Source of the DNA: Dipteris shenzhenensis
Taxonomy: Eukaryota > Polypodiophyta > Polypodiopsida > Gleicheniales
Direction: 5' to 3' (one strand)
DNA length: 64,000 nt
Assembly (NCBI GenBank): GCA_047967505.1
Contig: CM106540.1
Positions 1 to 10,597 of the stretch are shown piece after piece. How positions within the stretch are numbered: position 1 is the first letter of the stretch; every line of letters starts with the position of its first letter. Made by a program: the position numbers and the translations under genes. The notes under the pieces were generated by a model. The model saw only the letters and a list, made by a program, of their open reading frames with translations. It was not told where the DNA came from and searched no databases.

Positions 1-312
1 CATATCAAATTTTGATGCCAATATAAAAGTTTCACTTCTTAATGAAACTAACATGTAAAAATCATCCATCCAGGAATGAGAGTAGTTTTCAATTATGTTA
101 AAGTTTAGTGGTATGTAATGGCTAGGGTTTCTTATTGTTGTTTCTTGGAAGCAAATAATGTCAGCTTCCATGATATGTGGTGTTTTTAATGTCTGCAATG
201 TATTTTGATAGGGACCTTGTGTTTAATGTTTTTAGAAGTAGTTTTTGAGCACCTTTTTTCTTGAAATTTAATTGTGCTAGTATTTTCCATGGCGTGTTTT
301 CATTGATCTGCC
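1..312 (-). pseudogene. Endonuclease/exonuclease/phosphatase-like ORF fragment, frameshifted
   Basis: On the minus strand two overlapping frames give a coherent peptide. The first frame reads LLLKTLNTRSLSKYIADIKN. A one-base shift near position 165 then gives ADIICFQETTIRNPSHYIPL, and that frame stays open to the window edge. The pattern LNTRSL...DI followed by ADIICFQET matches the N-terminal strands of EEP-fold endonucleases (QET carries the metal-binding Glu). Such domains occur in non-LTR retrotransposons and in some Helitron helicase proteins. The wording is closer in my judgement to the Helitron-associated type, but this is inference. The fragment is cut at the window edge and abuts the truncated 5' end of copia A1, so it is a decayed piece. 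Confidence 0.45.
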
Positions 313-513
313 TTGCCATTTCATCTTTCTCTTCTAGAGGAGGAGATGCGTCAAAATACAAGGACTAGAGAAAATTCGGCTTTCTCAGCTGGATCAAAGA
401 AAGGTAAGGGTAAGGACTCTGGTAACCCATCTTCTTCTGATGATAAAAAGAGAAAGAAGAAGATCAAGTGCTTCTATTGCAACAAGGCAGGGCACAAGCA
501 GAATGAGTGCTAG
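313..513 (+). pseudogene. Copia A1 gag C-terminal fragment with CCHC knuckle
   Basis: The 66-residue frame holds the basic stretch before the nucleic-acid-binding knuckle CFYCNKAGHKQNEC (C-X2-C-X4-H-X4-C, residues 53-66). It then stops at TAG, where the sister copy A2 reads NECQKK, so the stop replaces a glutamine codon. Coding-like sequence continues past the stop to about 630 before a frame change into protease. The start shown is only the first Met after the truncation point. It is not a native start: A2 shows roughly 210 more gag residues upstream. Confidence 0.85.
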
Positions 514-647
514 AAGAAGATTGCAGATGAGAAGAACGGAGTAAAGAAAGAGTCCAGCAACAGCGTGCAGGCAGTACCAGTAGAGCTGTTCGTAGCAATT
601 AAGGAGATTTGCACAGAAGCAGTTCATGTAGCTGTGGATGAGAACCT

Positions 648-1877
648 TGGATTATTGACAGTGGTGCATCGCGCCACATGACCAGTCATAAGGATTGGTA
701 TACCTCTCTACATCCGGTAGGGAATGACATCCTAGTAGTAGTTGGCAATGATGCAAAATGTCCAGCAAAAGGAAAAGGTACGATTACTCTCAAGTCAGAT
801 GAAGTTGTAAAACAATTGTTCGATGTTCTTTATGTGCCGGATATCAAGAGGAAGTTGTTGTCCGTTTCTGCGATCACAGATCGGGACTTCAAAGTTCAGT
901 TCGATAAGAATGGTGCACAGATTTTGGATCTTCAAGGGAAGGTCATTGGTAAAGGTACACAGTGCAACAACATCTACAAACTCTCAACTTTCAGTGCTTG
1001 AGCCGATGTGAGCAACACTAAACTGTGGCATGAGAGGTTTGGTCATCTAAACCTTAGTTCTTTAAAGGAGATGCATAAAAGTGGAATGATTACAGACCTA
1101 CTAGAAATTATAGATATGCCCGATGTATGTGAAGCTTGCATGATGGGCAAGTAGCATTGGCAGCCCTTTCCTAAAGAGGCCAGCAGGGCAAAGGCTCCTC
1201 TAGAGCTCGTTCACATGGACCTCTGCAGAAAGATGGAGATGGAAGCTTTGGGTGGTTCCTACTACTTCATGATGCTAATCGACGACTATAGTAGAAGGAT
1301 ATGGATATACTTCCTGAAGACTAAAGATGAGGCTTTTAGTAAGTTCAGAGAATGGCATGTAATGGTCGAGAAAGAAACGAGGAGGAAGGTGAAGAAGTTG
1401 AGATCAAATAGAGGTGGTGAGTTCACATCAAGTGAATTCGAAAGTTACTGCAAAAGTCACGAGATCAAGAGGCAGAAACCCCCGCCACATACATCACAGC
1501 AAAATGGAGTAGCAGAGCGCAAGATGCACGTCATCTACGAAATGGGCAGGAGTATGATGAAAGGGAAAAATTTGCCAAAGACTTTCTAGGCTGAAGCATG
1601 TAACACGATAGTTTACATTCTGAATCGTAGCTACACGAAAGCTGTGAATGGGATGACTCCACTGCAAGCCTTTTCTGGTAAGAAACCTTCAAATGCACAT
1701 TTCAGAGTATTTGGATGTGACTGTTTTGTGCATGTCCCTGATGCTAATAGGACCAAATGGGAACCGAAGAGCCGGAAGTGTATTTGCTTGGGCTACAGTG
1801 AAGAGGCGAAGGGTTACCATCTCTATAATCCTGTTACCAAGAAGGTAATAGTAAGTCACGATGTTGTCTTCTCATAA
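648..1877 (+). pseudogene. Copia A1 protease, GAG-pre-integrase and integrase
   Basis: One frame runs from the aspartic protease motif WIIDSGASRHMT (catalytic Asp at 657-659) through the GAG-pre-integrase segment (WHERFGHLN...CEACMMGK) into the integrase core (MDLC..., IDDYSR, GGEF, QQNGVAERK). It ends with the C-terminal VFGCDCFVHVP...CICLGYS segment. It is interrupted by TGA at 999-1001, TAG at 1152-1154 and TAG at 1587-1589, and ends at TAA 1875-1877. The second catalytic Asp of the DDE triad is changed: the text reads RSNRGGEF, where A2 keeps RSDRG. The two TAG codons are shared with copy A2. Confidence 0.9.
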
Positions 1878-1973
1878 CAGCCGCATCAATTGGAGGAGGA
1901 TGCTTCCTTCTTAGATAAGTAGGACTAGGATATCTATCCAGTACAACCACCAATAGCAGACCGAACTCCCCCA

Positions 1974-3723
1974 ATGGTGCTTGGGAGGATTCAAGATAAA
2001 GAAGAGGAAGAAGAGCCTGTAGAACCACAATGGCAACGGCCATTCCCGAAGTGGGTAAAGCAGCATTTGGATAGCAAAGAACCTCCAGCCATTGAGGAGG
2101 AACCATCCGAACACCACCAGTCCAAGAGATTAGAGGAGCAAAGAAGGGCGCAAGAACACTTGATCAACTATGCTTTGATGATAGAGGTGATCCGTGCTAA
2201 AGAACCCAAGTGTCTTGAAGAGGCACAGGGTGATAATAGGTGGATGGAGGCTATGCAGTTGGAGTATGGCTCCATAATGAAGAACAACACTTGGGACCTT
2301 GTGGATCGACCACCAAAACGCAAGGTAATTGGCACCAAGTGGGTGTACAAGACCAAGTACAAGTCCGACAGCATGTTGGATAGGTACAAGGCTCGGCTCG
2401 TGGCAAAAGGATTCGCACAGGTACATGGTCTTGATTATCAAGATACTTTTTCTCCCATAGCTCGACTAACCACAATTCACAGTGTTTTGGCTTTAGCAGC
2501 ACAGGAAAGCTGGCCCGTGTTTCAGATGGATGTAAAATCTACCTTTCTGAATGGATATCTCAAGGAGGAGGTATATATGGAACAACCACTAGGTTTTGTG
2601 ATCCCCGTTTCAGAAGGTAAAGTATGTAAACTCAAGAAGGCACTTTACAAGCTGAAACAGGCCCCACGAGCATGGTACCAACGGATTGATGCCTACTTTC
2701 TACAAAACGAGTTCAGGAGGAGCCCATCTGATGCAAATTTGTATATCTACAGAGAAGGAGGTAGGTGTATGATCATGGTCCTTTATGTGGATGGCCTTGT
2801 CATAACAGGGAACCATGAAGAAAAGATCTTGCAAACAAAGCAGTTGCTAGGAAGAGAGTTTGAAATGACAGACCTCAGACTGATGCATTTCTGTTTGGGG
2901 ATTGAAGTTTGGCAAGCGCCAAAACAGATCTTCATCTCACAGCTAAAGTATGCTAGAGATACTGAAGGCATTTGGCATGGCTGAGTGCAAGACAGTTGGC
3001 ACCCCTATGGAGGTTGACATGAAGCTCTCAAACGAGGATTCAACACCACTAGTGGATGAAGGGAAGTACAGAAGGCTTGTGGGCAGTTTGATTTACTTGT
3101 GCAACACACGGTCGGACATCAGCTTTGCGATTGGCATACTAAGCAAGTTTTCCAATAAGCCCCGGGAGAACCATTGGAGGGCAGGGATGCGGGTGCTGAA
3201 ATACAACAAAGGCACACTTGATTATGGCATCACCTATACCAAGGGCAACATCTTGACCGGATTCTGTGACTCGGATTAGGCAGGAGACGTGGACAACAGG
3301 AGATCAGTGACAGGTTACTATTTCTCACTAGGATCTGGAGCTGTGTCTTGGGTCAGCAAGAAGCAACCCATAGTTGCTCTTTCTTCTACTGAGGCTGAGT
3401 ACAAATCAACATGTTTTGCTTCTTGTGAGGCAGTGTGGTTGAGGAGGATTTTAGGGGACATGGGTGCAGTGCAGAACAAGCCTACGCAGTTATCATGTGA
3501 CAATCAGAGTTGCATGGCAATTGCAAAGAACCCTATGTTCCATGCTCGCACAAAACACATTGAGATTCAATATCACTTTGTATGCGAGATCATCATGGAT
3601 GGAGAGGTCGACTTGGTGTACTGTCTGACTACAAAGAATGCTACGGACATCTTCATGAAGGCTCTTGGAAGAGACTTATTGGAGAGGCATCTTCATCGAC
3701 TTGGCATTGGGCCGAAAAAGTAA
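1974..3723 (+). pseudogene. Copia A1 reverse transcriptase and RNase H
   Basis: The RT part (1974-2984) shows the copia signatures IGTKWVYK, RYKARLVAKGFAQ, FQMDVKSTFLNG and LKQAPRAWY. The catalytic YVDD box reads YVDG (LYVDGLVITGN), which removes one metal-binding Asp. A frame change near 2950-2980 leads to the connection and RNase H domain ([44 protein letters not shown]), with a further TAG at 3277-3279 where Trp is expected (DSD-W-AGD). The frame ends with GIGPKK just before the polypurine tract GGGGGGG at 3747-3753 and the LTR. Confidence 0.9.
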
Positions 3724-3753
3724 GTTCACTTACGGGTGGACATTGAGGGGGGG

Positions 3754-4480
3754 TGTTAGATATCAATGCTCCACTCTCGTGTAACTAAGCAGAAACCAGC
3801 TAACTCTACTTGTAAGCCCCCCATATGAGGAGAAGGCATTTGAGTAGCTCGGTTATTTGGTAGGTCCTGGTTTGGACACCAGATGGGGACCATGTGTGGC
3901 CTGATGGCTGGACTGCTTTAGATAGAGTTGGCACATGGCTAACTAAGCTACATGCAAGTGCGGGAAGGCATCCCATGACTAACCGCACTGAGGGTAGACA
4001 GAGCATTTCCTGGGGCAGCCCACTCTTAGGTTGCGGGGCCTGTTTGGAGCCCCAGATGATCCCGGATGGCTCTGGGCTGAACAGTAACCGTAGGTTAGTT
4101 GCTCTATTCTGTGCCACGGTTCTAACGTGTGGTTGGTGGCCTATTCTGACCTCCAGTCGACTGTTTTGGGCCGATTGGGTCGGTCTCCCAATTGCGTCTA
4201 ACCGACTACGACTGGTGGCTATATAAGAGCAAGCCCGTGAAGCCCATCATCATCACTAGCTACAACAACCCTGATTCCTTAGCATCCAGCCTCCGTCCTC
4301 TACTGTTTCCAACGTGCCATCGAAGCTTCTCACACAGGAGCGCACAGCTGGGAGGTAGTGCCATCTATTGTATCAATTTTACAGTGATCAATTTTTTGAT
4401 TCTCCATACTATCTGCTTTTCTCTCTTGCATACGAGATCCTTTTATCTATTGAGCATAGACGTTGTATTGTTTTCTTATA
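3754..4480 (+). repeat. Copia A1 3' LTR (727 bp)
   Basis: It starts TGTTAGATATCAATGC directly after a GAGGGGGGG polypurine tract and ends TTGTTTTCTTATA. The same unit, reverse-complemented, forms both LTRs of A2 (728 bp once inserts are removed). The A2 copies end in the canonical TTACA, so the final CA here is mutated. A possible promoter TATA box (GGCTATATAAGAGC, around 4216-4229) is followed by the transcribed part of the LTR. Confidence 0.92.
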
Positions 4481-6152
4481 GTCTAGGCTAGGGAAAGCCC
4501 TGTGAAACTGCATCCAATCCCTGAGAGTACCAACTCAACATTAACAATTCACATTCCATCACAAAATGTCACTTGTTTCAGCCAAAAAATTTGATCACCC
4601 AATGAAATCTATTCCAAGATAGCATTAACATAATGTGATGGCATTGGTTTGATCCCACAAACCTTATCTTGCACCTTGGTGCAATATGCGTGCCTACTTC
4701 TTGTGACCTTTATGCCCTATTAGATTAAGTCCATCATGATGTTCCACTTTCTTTTCTCTCTTTTTTGTGTTGGAAAAAATCACCCTTAGACAAGCAGTTA
4801 TGTACTCTTGTAGACCTAGTGGTCAATAATCAAATGAATAGCCTTTATATATTGGTGAAAGTATGTAATCGATGAGGATTTAGACACCTTTTGTTGTGCA
4901 TATGCACTGCATCTAGCTGATTATAAGCACAATGAATTGGAGTGAGAGAAAACAACTAAATGAGACTAGACCTTGTAAGAGGCATGATGACATGATAAAA
5001 AAAGCCACCATGATCATCATAAGTTTTTGCTAACAAAGTCTCATCCCACTGACAACTAGCCCTCAAAGTCTTATACAACTCCTTTACAAGCTTCTAGACT
5101 TCTGTTACATCATGAGAAGGATGATCATCATTTGTAGGCACTGGTTTATGTTAAAGTACCTTTTCTCTATGACCACATAATCAAAGAAGAAGGTTGTTGT
5201 AGAGTCCTCATGGAAACAATCATATTGGTGGAAGTTAGTTACATGTTTGATATGCTAGAGATTCTAATAAAATGGGACCATTGGCAACTTCTAGTAGTAC
5301 ACACCAAAACCAACAGACAAGATGGATTCATCAATGGCATTGAAGATTGTTCTCTGAGGAAATATTGCAAGGAGTTCTTGGTATCATTGCTATTTGATCC
5401 ATGGGATGTGGTTAAATAAATATACAAGTGGTTGGGTTGGGTGGAAGCAAGAAGGGAAAGGCAAACCATTGATCACAAACTGCAAATTCCTAGGCAAGAC
5501 TAGTGTGGATAGGCACAAACTCGGGCATGAATCCGCTCATACTTGTGGCTGAAAGGCCTTGAATGATACTTTTGTGTGTTGTCCAATGGGGGAAGGAATG
5601 ATAAAAGTGTCTAGAGTTCTCAAAATATACTGATTGATTGCTTGGAAAGAGTTCTTGGGATAAGATTAACAAATCATGTGTTTTCTTGGAAGAAGACAAT
5701 GATCATGGAGTTTAGCAAAAAATTGGATTGAAATCCATTAGCAAGGCCACAATCTCTATGGGTCTCTTAAATGAATGCTTCTTGTTCTATCTTTGTTAAT
5801 CTACTTTTGTGTAGCTTATATATGTTGACCCATACTTTTTGGATGCATCACTAGTAGTAGCATGTGTAGCAACAACATAAGTTGCATTAATTTATTTTTA
5901 AAAATGCTTACTAATGTTTTTTTAATTTAAAATGTATTGGAAATTTTGTCCTATTTTATTCATACGAATAACTTGATTTTATTTGTATGAATAAAATGAG
6001 CATAAAAAGGTGCAGTGTGTTGTGCTTTTCATATTCAAATGAATAGCTAGTGCTACTCTTTCTTGCCTACCTCCAATGTCTTCTTGTCAATCATCTTGCA
6101 CGGGACTTTGTATAGGTAAATTTAATAAGATTTCATACTGTTCTTCATCTTA
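4481..6152. other. No recognisable gene; AT-rich spacer
   Basis: Only short open frames are present, for example a 69-codon frame at 5210-5419 on the plus strand with no recognisable motif. I see no promoter, RNA gene or transposon terminus that can be supported. The base composition is AT-rich, like decayed intergenic plant DNA. Confidence 0.6.
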
Positions 6153-6560
6153 GATTGGCATTCATATCTCTATTCAGAGTTGTGTAATGTAGTCTAAGTT
6201 TAATCTATAGATATGTTTACATAAAAGATTAGTCTAGCACTCATCTCTCTATCTAGAGTTGTGTGATATATAGTCTAGGACTAATATTTAGATATATTTG
6301 CATAGGTGCTTAGTCTAGCACTCATTTCTCTCTTGAGAGTGGCATGATGCAATCTGAGTTTAATATTTAGAGGTGTTTTCATAAATTCTTAGTCTGGCAC
6401 TCAACTCTCCCTTGATAGCTGTGTTGTAGTCTGAGTTTAGTCTTAGATGTGTTTGCATAAACCATCAATCTATGCTAAATATTTAATATTTTGTAATCAA
6501 TTTTTAAAGTGATAGATTGCTACTCATCTCTCTTGAGGGTTATGTATTACTTCTTGAGTT
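6153..6560. repeat. Degenerate ~80-bp tandem repeat, about five units
   Basis: Units share the pattern agtctagcactcat-ctctct, then gagttgtgt-atg-agtct-agtttaat, then tagatatgttt-cata. Clear unit starts fall at about 6153, 6231, 6312 and 6391 (spacing 78-81 bp), with a weaker fifth unit near 6515. No coding frame runs through it. It looks like a local satellite or the internal repeat of an unrecognised element. Confidence 0.7.
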
Positions 6561-6750
6561 AAGATATAGAATTGTTCAGAGTTTTGGTTGTCTATGTCCT
6601 ATGCTAACACTCAACTTAGGCAAGAGTATTGTGTGTCAAATTTCAATCTGTGGGATCGTAAAGTTATGAAATTTCTTGCATATTTATTTTTCTTTCCTGG
6701 CACTAAAATAAATTTAAATTTTTCATTGCAATTTTGTTGTTGCATATTAG

Positions 6751-6960
6751 ATGGCTCATGTGAGTGAGAAGAGGAAGGTTGAGCATCCCAATCTCACTCA
6801 ACCTTAGAAGAATTTTTTGAAGAACAAGAATGTGAAATTCTAATGAATGTCAACTAGGAGATCATTAAGATCTCTTTCAACAATGGTGAAAGTGACATGC
6901 AAGATCTTGTGAAGACCATGGTAGAGCGTGGACTGAGAAATATGTGAACAATGTCTAATA
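6751..6960 (+). pseudogene. Decayed coding remnant of unknown identity
   Basis: A start MAHVSEKRKVEHPNLTQP (6751 on) shifts frame into a stretch reading LEEFFEEQECEILMNVN, a TAG, then EIIKISFNNGESDMQDLVK and TMVERGLRNM before a stop. Codon-like composition and a charged, amphipathic make-up suggest an old protein-coding origin. I do not recognise the family. Confidence 0.3.
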
Positions 6961-7014
6961 TCTTCTCTAAGAGTCGATGATGTCTTGGTCAAATAGATCA
7001 AGACATCACCACCT

Positions 7015-7534
7015 ATGATGCAAAGTGGGAGTTTGATTGTAGAGTCTAGAGTTATGTATGTTAATAATGCATGGTATCCCTTCAAGGGACACTCCATGAG
7101 TGCACCCATGTCTCCCAGACCCACAAGCTGTTCGATGTCCTACACAAGCACCACTGTATCCACCACATTCTATCTTTCCATGTCCTCCTATCTGTGCAAG
7201 TCTTCATACTTAATGTCTTGTAGTTGTTCCCAGATTCATTGGATATGCTCCCCCACATCCTCTACCTCATACACAACAACATACATTCTATTCATTGCAT
7301 GTCCTCCATCGCCACTCCTTCACATCCACACCCACCTTATATTCCTCCATTCCTTGCACATATTCCAACACAATCACATCCCAGTCTTGTACCTCTTATT
7401 GCACATCCGTTTGTGCCTCTTGTTGCACATTCAGATTATTTTCCCTCTTCCTCACACTTGCCTACACTTGCACCTACAACCTCCTTGCCTGCACCACCGA
7501 TAGCACCAGTAACATGTTGAACACGGCCTACTAG
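7015..7534 (+). other. Proline/serine/threonine-rich open frames, probably low complexity
   Basis: Three overlapping plus-strand frames stay open here (162, 98 and 79 codons), all rich in Pro, Ser, Thr, His and Cys because the DNA is rich in CCT, CAC and CA. No domain is seen. Simultaneous openness in several frames argues for skewed base composition rather than a gene, although the 7224-7520 frame (HPHPPYIPPFLAHIPTQSHP) could be the tail of a structural protein. Confidence 0.3.
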
Positions 7535-7977
7535 ACCCACAATGCCAGATTCGCCTCGGTTCATGCTTCTCTAATGGTGAGATCTGCGATTCACACCCCA
7601 CAGCTAAGGGCACATGCATGAGTGGAAATGTTAGCTTATACAATATATGTATAAACTCATTTAACCCTACAAATATTGATTCCTACAAGGTATTGCACCA
7701 TGGAAGACATCTGAGGATGTAGAAACAAAATCCAAGGAGGAAGCCACATGTTTGGTAGACATCCAATACTCATACAAGCTATTATTATCATGTCAAATAA
7801 TAATCCATTTATTTCATTTCTATATTGTAATGGAAATCTCTTGGATAGATGGTTGACATATCTCGGACATGACAAAAAAAGTCCATCTCTAGCAAGACAT
7901 CAAGACGATGCAAAAATGCTTGTAAGAGCTCCACATGTTCATCAGCATGTTTTGGAACTTTTAATTGCACTTATATG

Positions 7978-7982
7978 CATTA
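7978..7982. repeat. Target-site duplication CATTA, left copy (copia A2)
   Basis: CATTA lies immediately outside the A2 LTR here and again at 27828-27832 outside the far LTR, 19.8 kb away. The match proves that everything between belongs to one original insertion plus later nested insertions. Confidence 0.9.
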
Positions 7983-8965
7983 TGTAAGAAAACAATACAA
8001 CGTCTGTGCTCAATAGATAACAGGAACTTGTATGCAAGAGAGAAAAGCAGATAGTATCGAGAATCAAAAATTTGATTACTATAAAACTGATACAATAGAT
8101 GGCGATGCCTCCCAGCCGTGCGCTCCTGTGTGAGGAGCTTCAATGGCATGCTAGAAACAATAGAGAACGGAGGTTGGATGCTAAGGAATCAAGGTTGCTA
8201 TAGTCAGTGATGAAATGGGCTTCACGGGGTTGCTCTTATATAGCCACCACTCGTAGTTGGTTAAACCCAATTGGGTGACTGACCCAGTCCACCCAAAATG
8301 ACCGACTGGGGGTTGGTGGTCTCGAAATAGGCCACCGACCACATGATAGAATCGTGGCACAAAATAGAGCAACTAACCTACGGTCTCCGTTCGGCCCAGA
8401 GCCATCAGGGATCCATCTGGGGCTCCAAACGGGCCCTGCAACCCGAGAGTGGGCTGCCCCGGGAACTCGGGGGGGTCACTCATCATATGTAACCCTATCA
8501 CGTGAGTTCAATAGAAGGATTTTTTTAATTTCTAAAATTTACAGAAATAAATATACATAAGGGATTATTTAAAATAGTTTTGGAAAAAATTTACAGATTT
8601 GTATAGAAAAGGGGTACATTTTATTAATGAAATTTTTTACAGATAAGGGACTTTAAATATAGGCCTTGAACGCACGTGACATAGAGGGTTTATACATAGT
8701 GGCCCCCCCGAGCCCGGGAAATGCTCCATCTACCTTCAGTGCGGTTAGTCATGGGATGCCTTCCCGCACTTGTATGTAGCCTACTTGGCAGTGTGCCAAC
8801 TCTATTTGAAGCCGTCGAGCCATCAGGCCACACATGGCCCCCATCTGGTGTCCAAACCAAGACCTACCGAATAACCAAGCTACTCAAATGCCTTCTCCTC
8901 ATATGGGGGGGCTTACAAGTAGAGTTAGTAGGTTCCCGACGAGAGTGGAGCATTGATATCTAACA
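7983..8965 (-). repeat. Copia A2 3' LTR, interrupted by a TIR element
   Basis: Reading on the minus strand it starts TGTTAGATATC at 8965, after a polypurine tract (ggggggg at 8966-8972), and ends TTACA at 7983. The 983-bp length is explained by a 247-bp insert plus an 8-bp duplication; without them it is 728 bp, matching the other LTRs of the family. Confidence 0.92.
8466..8712. mobile_element. Non-autonomous TIR element (MITE), 8-bp target duplication
   Basis: The termini are CTCGGGGGGGTCACT (8466-8480) and AGTGGCCCCCCCGAG (8698-8712), a 15-bp terminal inverted repeat with one mismatch. Imperfect inverted similarity continues inwards for about 30 more bases (...ACCCT..TCACGTGxGTTCAA on both arms). 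It is flanked by CCCGGGAA on both sides (8458-8465, 8713-8720). The interior is AT-rich and non-coding. An 8-bp duplication is typical of hAT elements and possible for Mutator or P types; the termini do not settle the family. The intact A1 LTR and the A2 5' LTR lack this insert, which fixes both boundaries. Confidence 0.85.
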
Positions 8966-8995
8966 CCCCCCCTCAATGTCCACCCGTAAGTAAAC

Positions 8996-9598
8996 TTACT
9001 TTTTCGGCCCAATGCTAAGTCGATGAAGATGCCTCTCCAGCAAGTCTCGTCCAAGAGCCTTCCTGATGATGTCCGCATCATTCTCTGTAGTCGGACAGTA
9101 TACCAAGTCAACCTCTCCATCCATGATGAGCTCGCATACAAATTGATATTGAATCTCAATGTGTTTTGTGCGAGTGCGGAACACAGGGTTCTTTGCAATC
9201 GCCATGCAACTCTGATTATCACATGATAACTGCGTTGGCTTGTTCTGCACTACACCCATGTCCCCTAAAATCCTCCTCAACCATACTGCCTCGCAAGAAG
9301 CAAAGCATGCTGATTTGTACTCAGCCTCGGTAGAAGAAAGAGCAACTGTGGGTTGCTTCTTGCTGACCCACGACATGGCTCTAGATCCAAGTGAGAAATA
9401 GTAACCTGTCACTGATCTCCTGTTGTGCACGTCTCCTGCCCAATCTGAGTCACAGAATCCGGTCAAGATGTTGCCCTTGGTATAGGTGATGCCATAATCA
9501 AGTGTGCCTTTGATGTATTTCAGCACCCGCATCTCTAGTGGATTCTCTCCTAGATGAACAAGAAGCAGTGAGCCCAGTGGAGTCATCCCCCCGTTCAC
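8996..9598 (-). pseudogene. Copia A2 RNase H plus deletion scar
   Basis: The 200-codon frame reads, from its start, MNGGMTPL (integrase C-terminal side), about 12 unrelated residues (GSLLLVHLGENPLE), then MRVLKYIKGTLDYGITYTKG and the full RNase H domain ([46 protein letters not shown]). The rest of integrase and all of RT are missing between these parts. The RNase H itself is open to its stop and better preserved than in A1. Confidence 0.9.
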
Positions 9599-9599
9599 A

Positions 9600-10597
9600 G
9601 CCTTCGTGTAGCTACGATTTAGAATGTAAATTGCCGTGTTACATGCTTCAGCCTAGAAAGTCTTTGGCAAATCTTTCCCTTTCATCATACTCCTACCCAT
9701 TTCACAGATGACACGCATCTTGCATTCTGCTACTCCATTTTGTTGTAATGTATGTGGCGGGGGTTTCTGCCTCTTGATCCCATGACTTTTGCAGTAACTT
9801 TCGAATTCACTTGATGTGAACTCTCTACCTCTATCTGATCTCAACTTGTTCACCTTCCTCCCTAATTATTTCTTGACCATTACATGCCATTCTTTGAACC
9901 TACTAAAAGCCTTATCTTTAGTCTTTAGGAAGTATATCCATATCCTTCTACTGTAGTCGTCGATCAGTGTCATGAAGTAGTAGGAACCACCCAAAGCTTC
10001 TTTCTCCATCTTTCTGTAGAGGTCCCTGTGAACGAGCTCTAGAGGAGCCTTTGCCTTGCTGGCCTCTTTAGGAAAGGGCTGCCAATGCTACTTGCCCATC
10101 ATGCAAGCTTCACATACATCAGGAAGATCTATAATTTCTTGTAGGTCTGCAATCATTCCACTTTTATGCATCTCCTTTAAAGAACTAAGGTTAAGATGAC
10201 CAAACCTCTCATGCCACACCTTAGTGTTCTTCAGATCGGCTTGAGCACTGAAAGCTAAGAGTTCATAAATGTTGTTGCATTGTGTACCTTTACCAATGAC
10301 CTTCCCTTGAAGATCCAGAATTTGTGCACCATTCTTATCGAATTGAACTTTGAGGTCCCAATCCATGATCGCAAAAACGGACAACAAGTTCCTCTTGATA
10401 TCTAGCACATAAAGAACATCGGACAATTGTTTTACAACTCCATTTGACTTGAGAGCAATCGTTCCTTTTCCTTTTGCTGGACATTTTGCATCATTGCCGA
10501 CTGCAACCAGGATGTCATTCCCTATCAGCTATAGAAAGTTATACCAATCCTTCTGACTGGTCATGTGGCACGATGCACCACTGTCAATAATCCAAGG
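9600..10597 (-). pseudogene. Copia A2 protease to integrase segment
   Basis: Reading downward from 10597, the frame begins WIIDSGASCHMTSQKDWYN (protease active site). It continues through a region with breaks into SDVLYVLDIKRNLLSVF, the GAG-pre-integrase block (WHERFGHLNLSSLKEMHKSG...CEACMMGK) and the integrase core (LRSDRGREFTSSEF, HTLQQNGVAECKM). TAG codons at 10088-10090 (after MMGK) and 9653-9655 (after PKTF) sit at exactly the same codons as in A1. The upstream end is the copia B insertion point. Confidence 0.88.
10593..10597. repeat. Target-site duplication CAAGG, left copy (copia B)
   Basis: CAAGG precedes the copia B terminus TGAGAGTGCTC here and follows the other terminus (...CCCCCACA) at 16436-16440. 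Confidence 0.9.

Larger units (their letters stand above)
313..4480 (+). mobile_element. Copia A1: 5'-truncated Ty1/copia retrotransposon
   Basis: Domain order is gag zinc knuckle, protease, GAG-pre-integrase, integrase, reverse transcriptase and RNase H, which is the Ty1/copia order, followed by one LTR. It is a sister copy of A2 further right: LTR, gag and integrase align closely. The 5' LTR, primer site and most of gag are missing. Homology to A2 begins only about 315-335, inside the C-terminal part of gag. The copy carries many stop codons and two damaged catalytic residues, so it is dead. The LTR ends in TATA rather than the expected TACA. Because the 5' end is lost, no target duplication can be paired. 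Confidence 0.93.

Noticed and set aside
7015-7534. Possible proline-rich structural protein gene
   Set aside because: Three frames are open in parallel, there is no domain or signal peptide, and the composition explains it.
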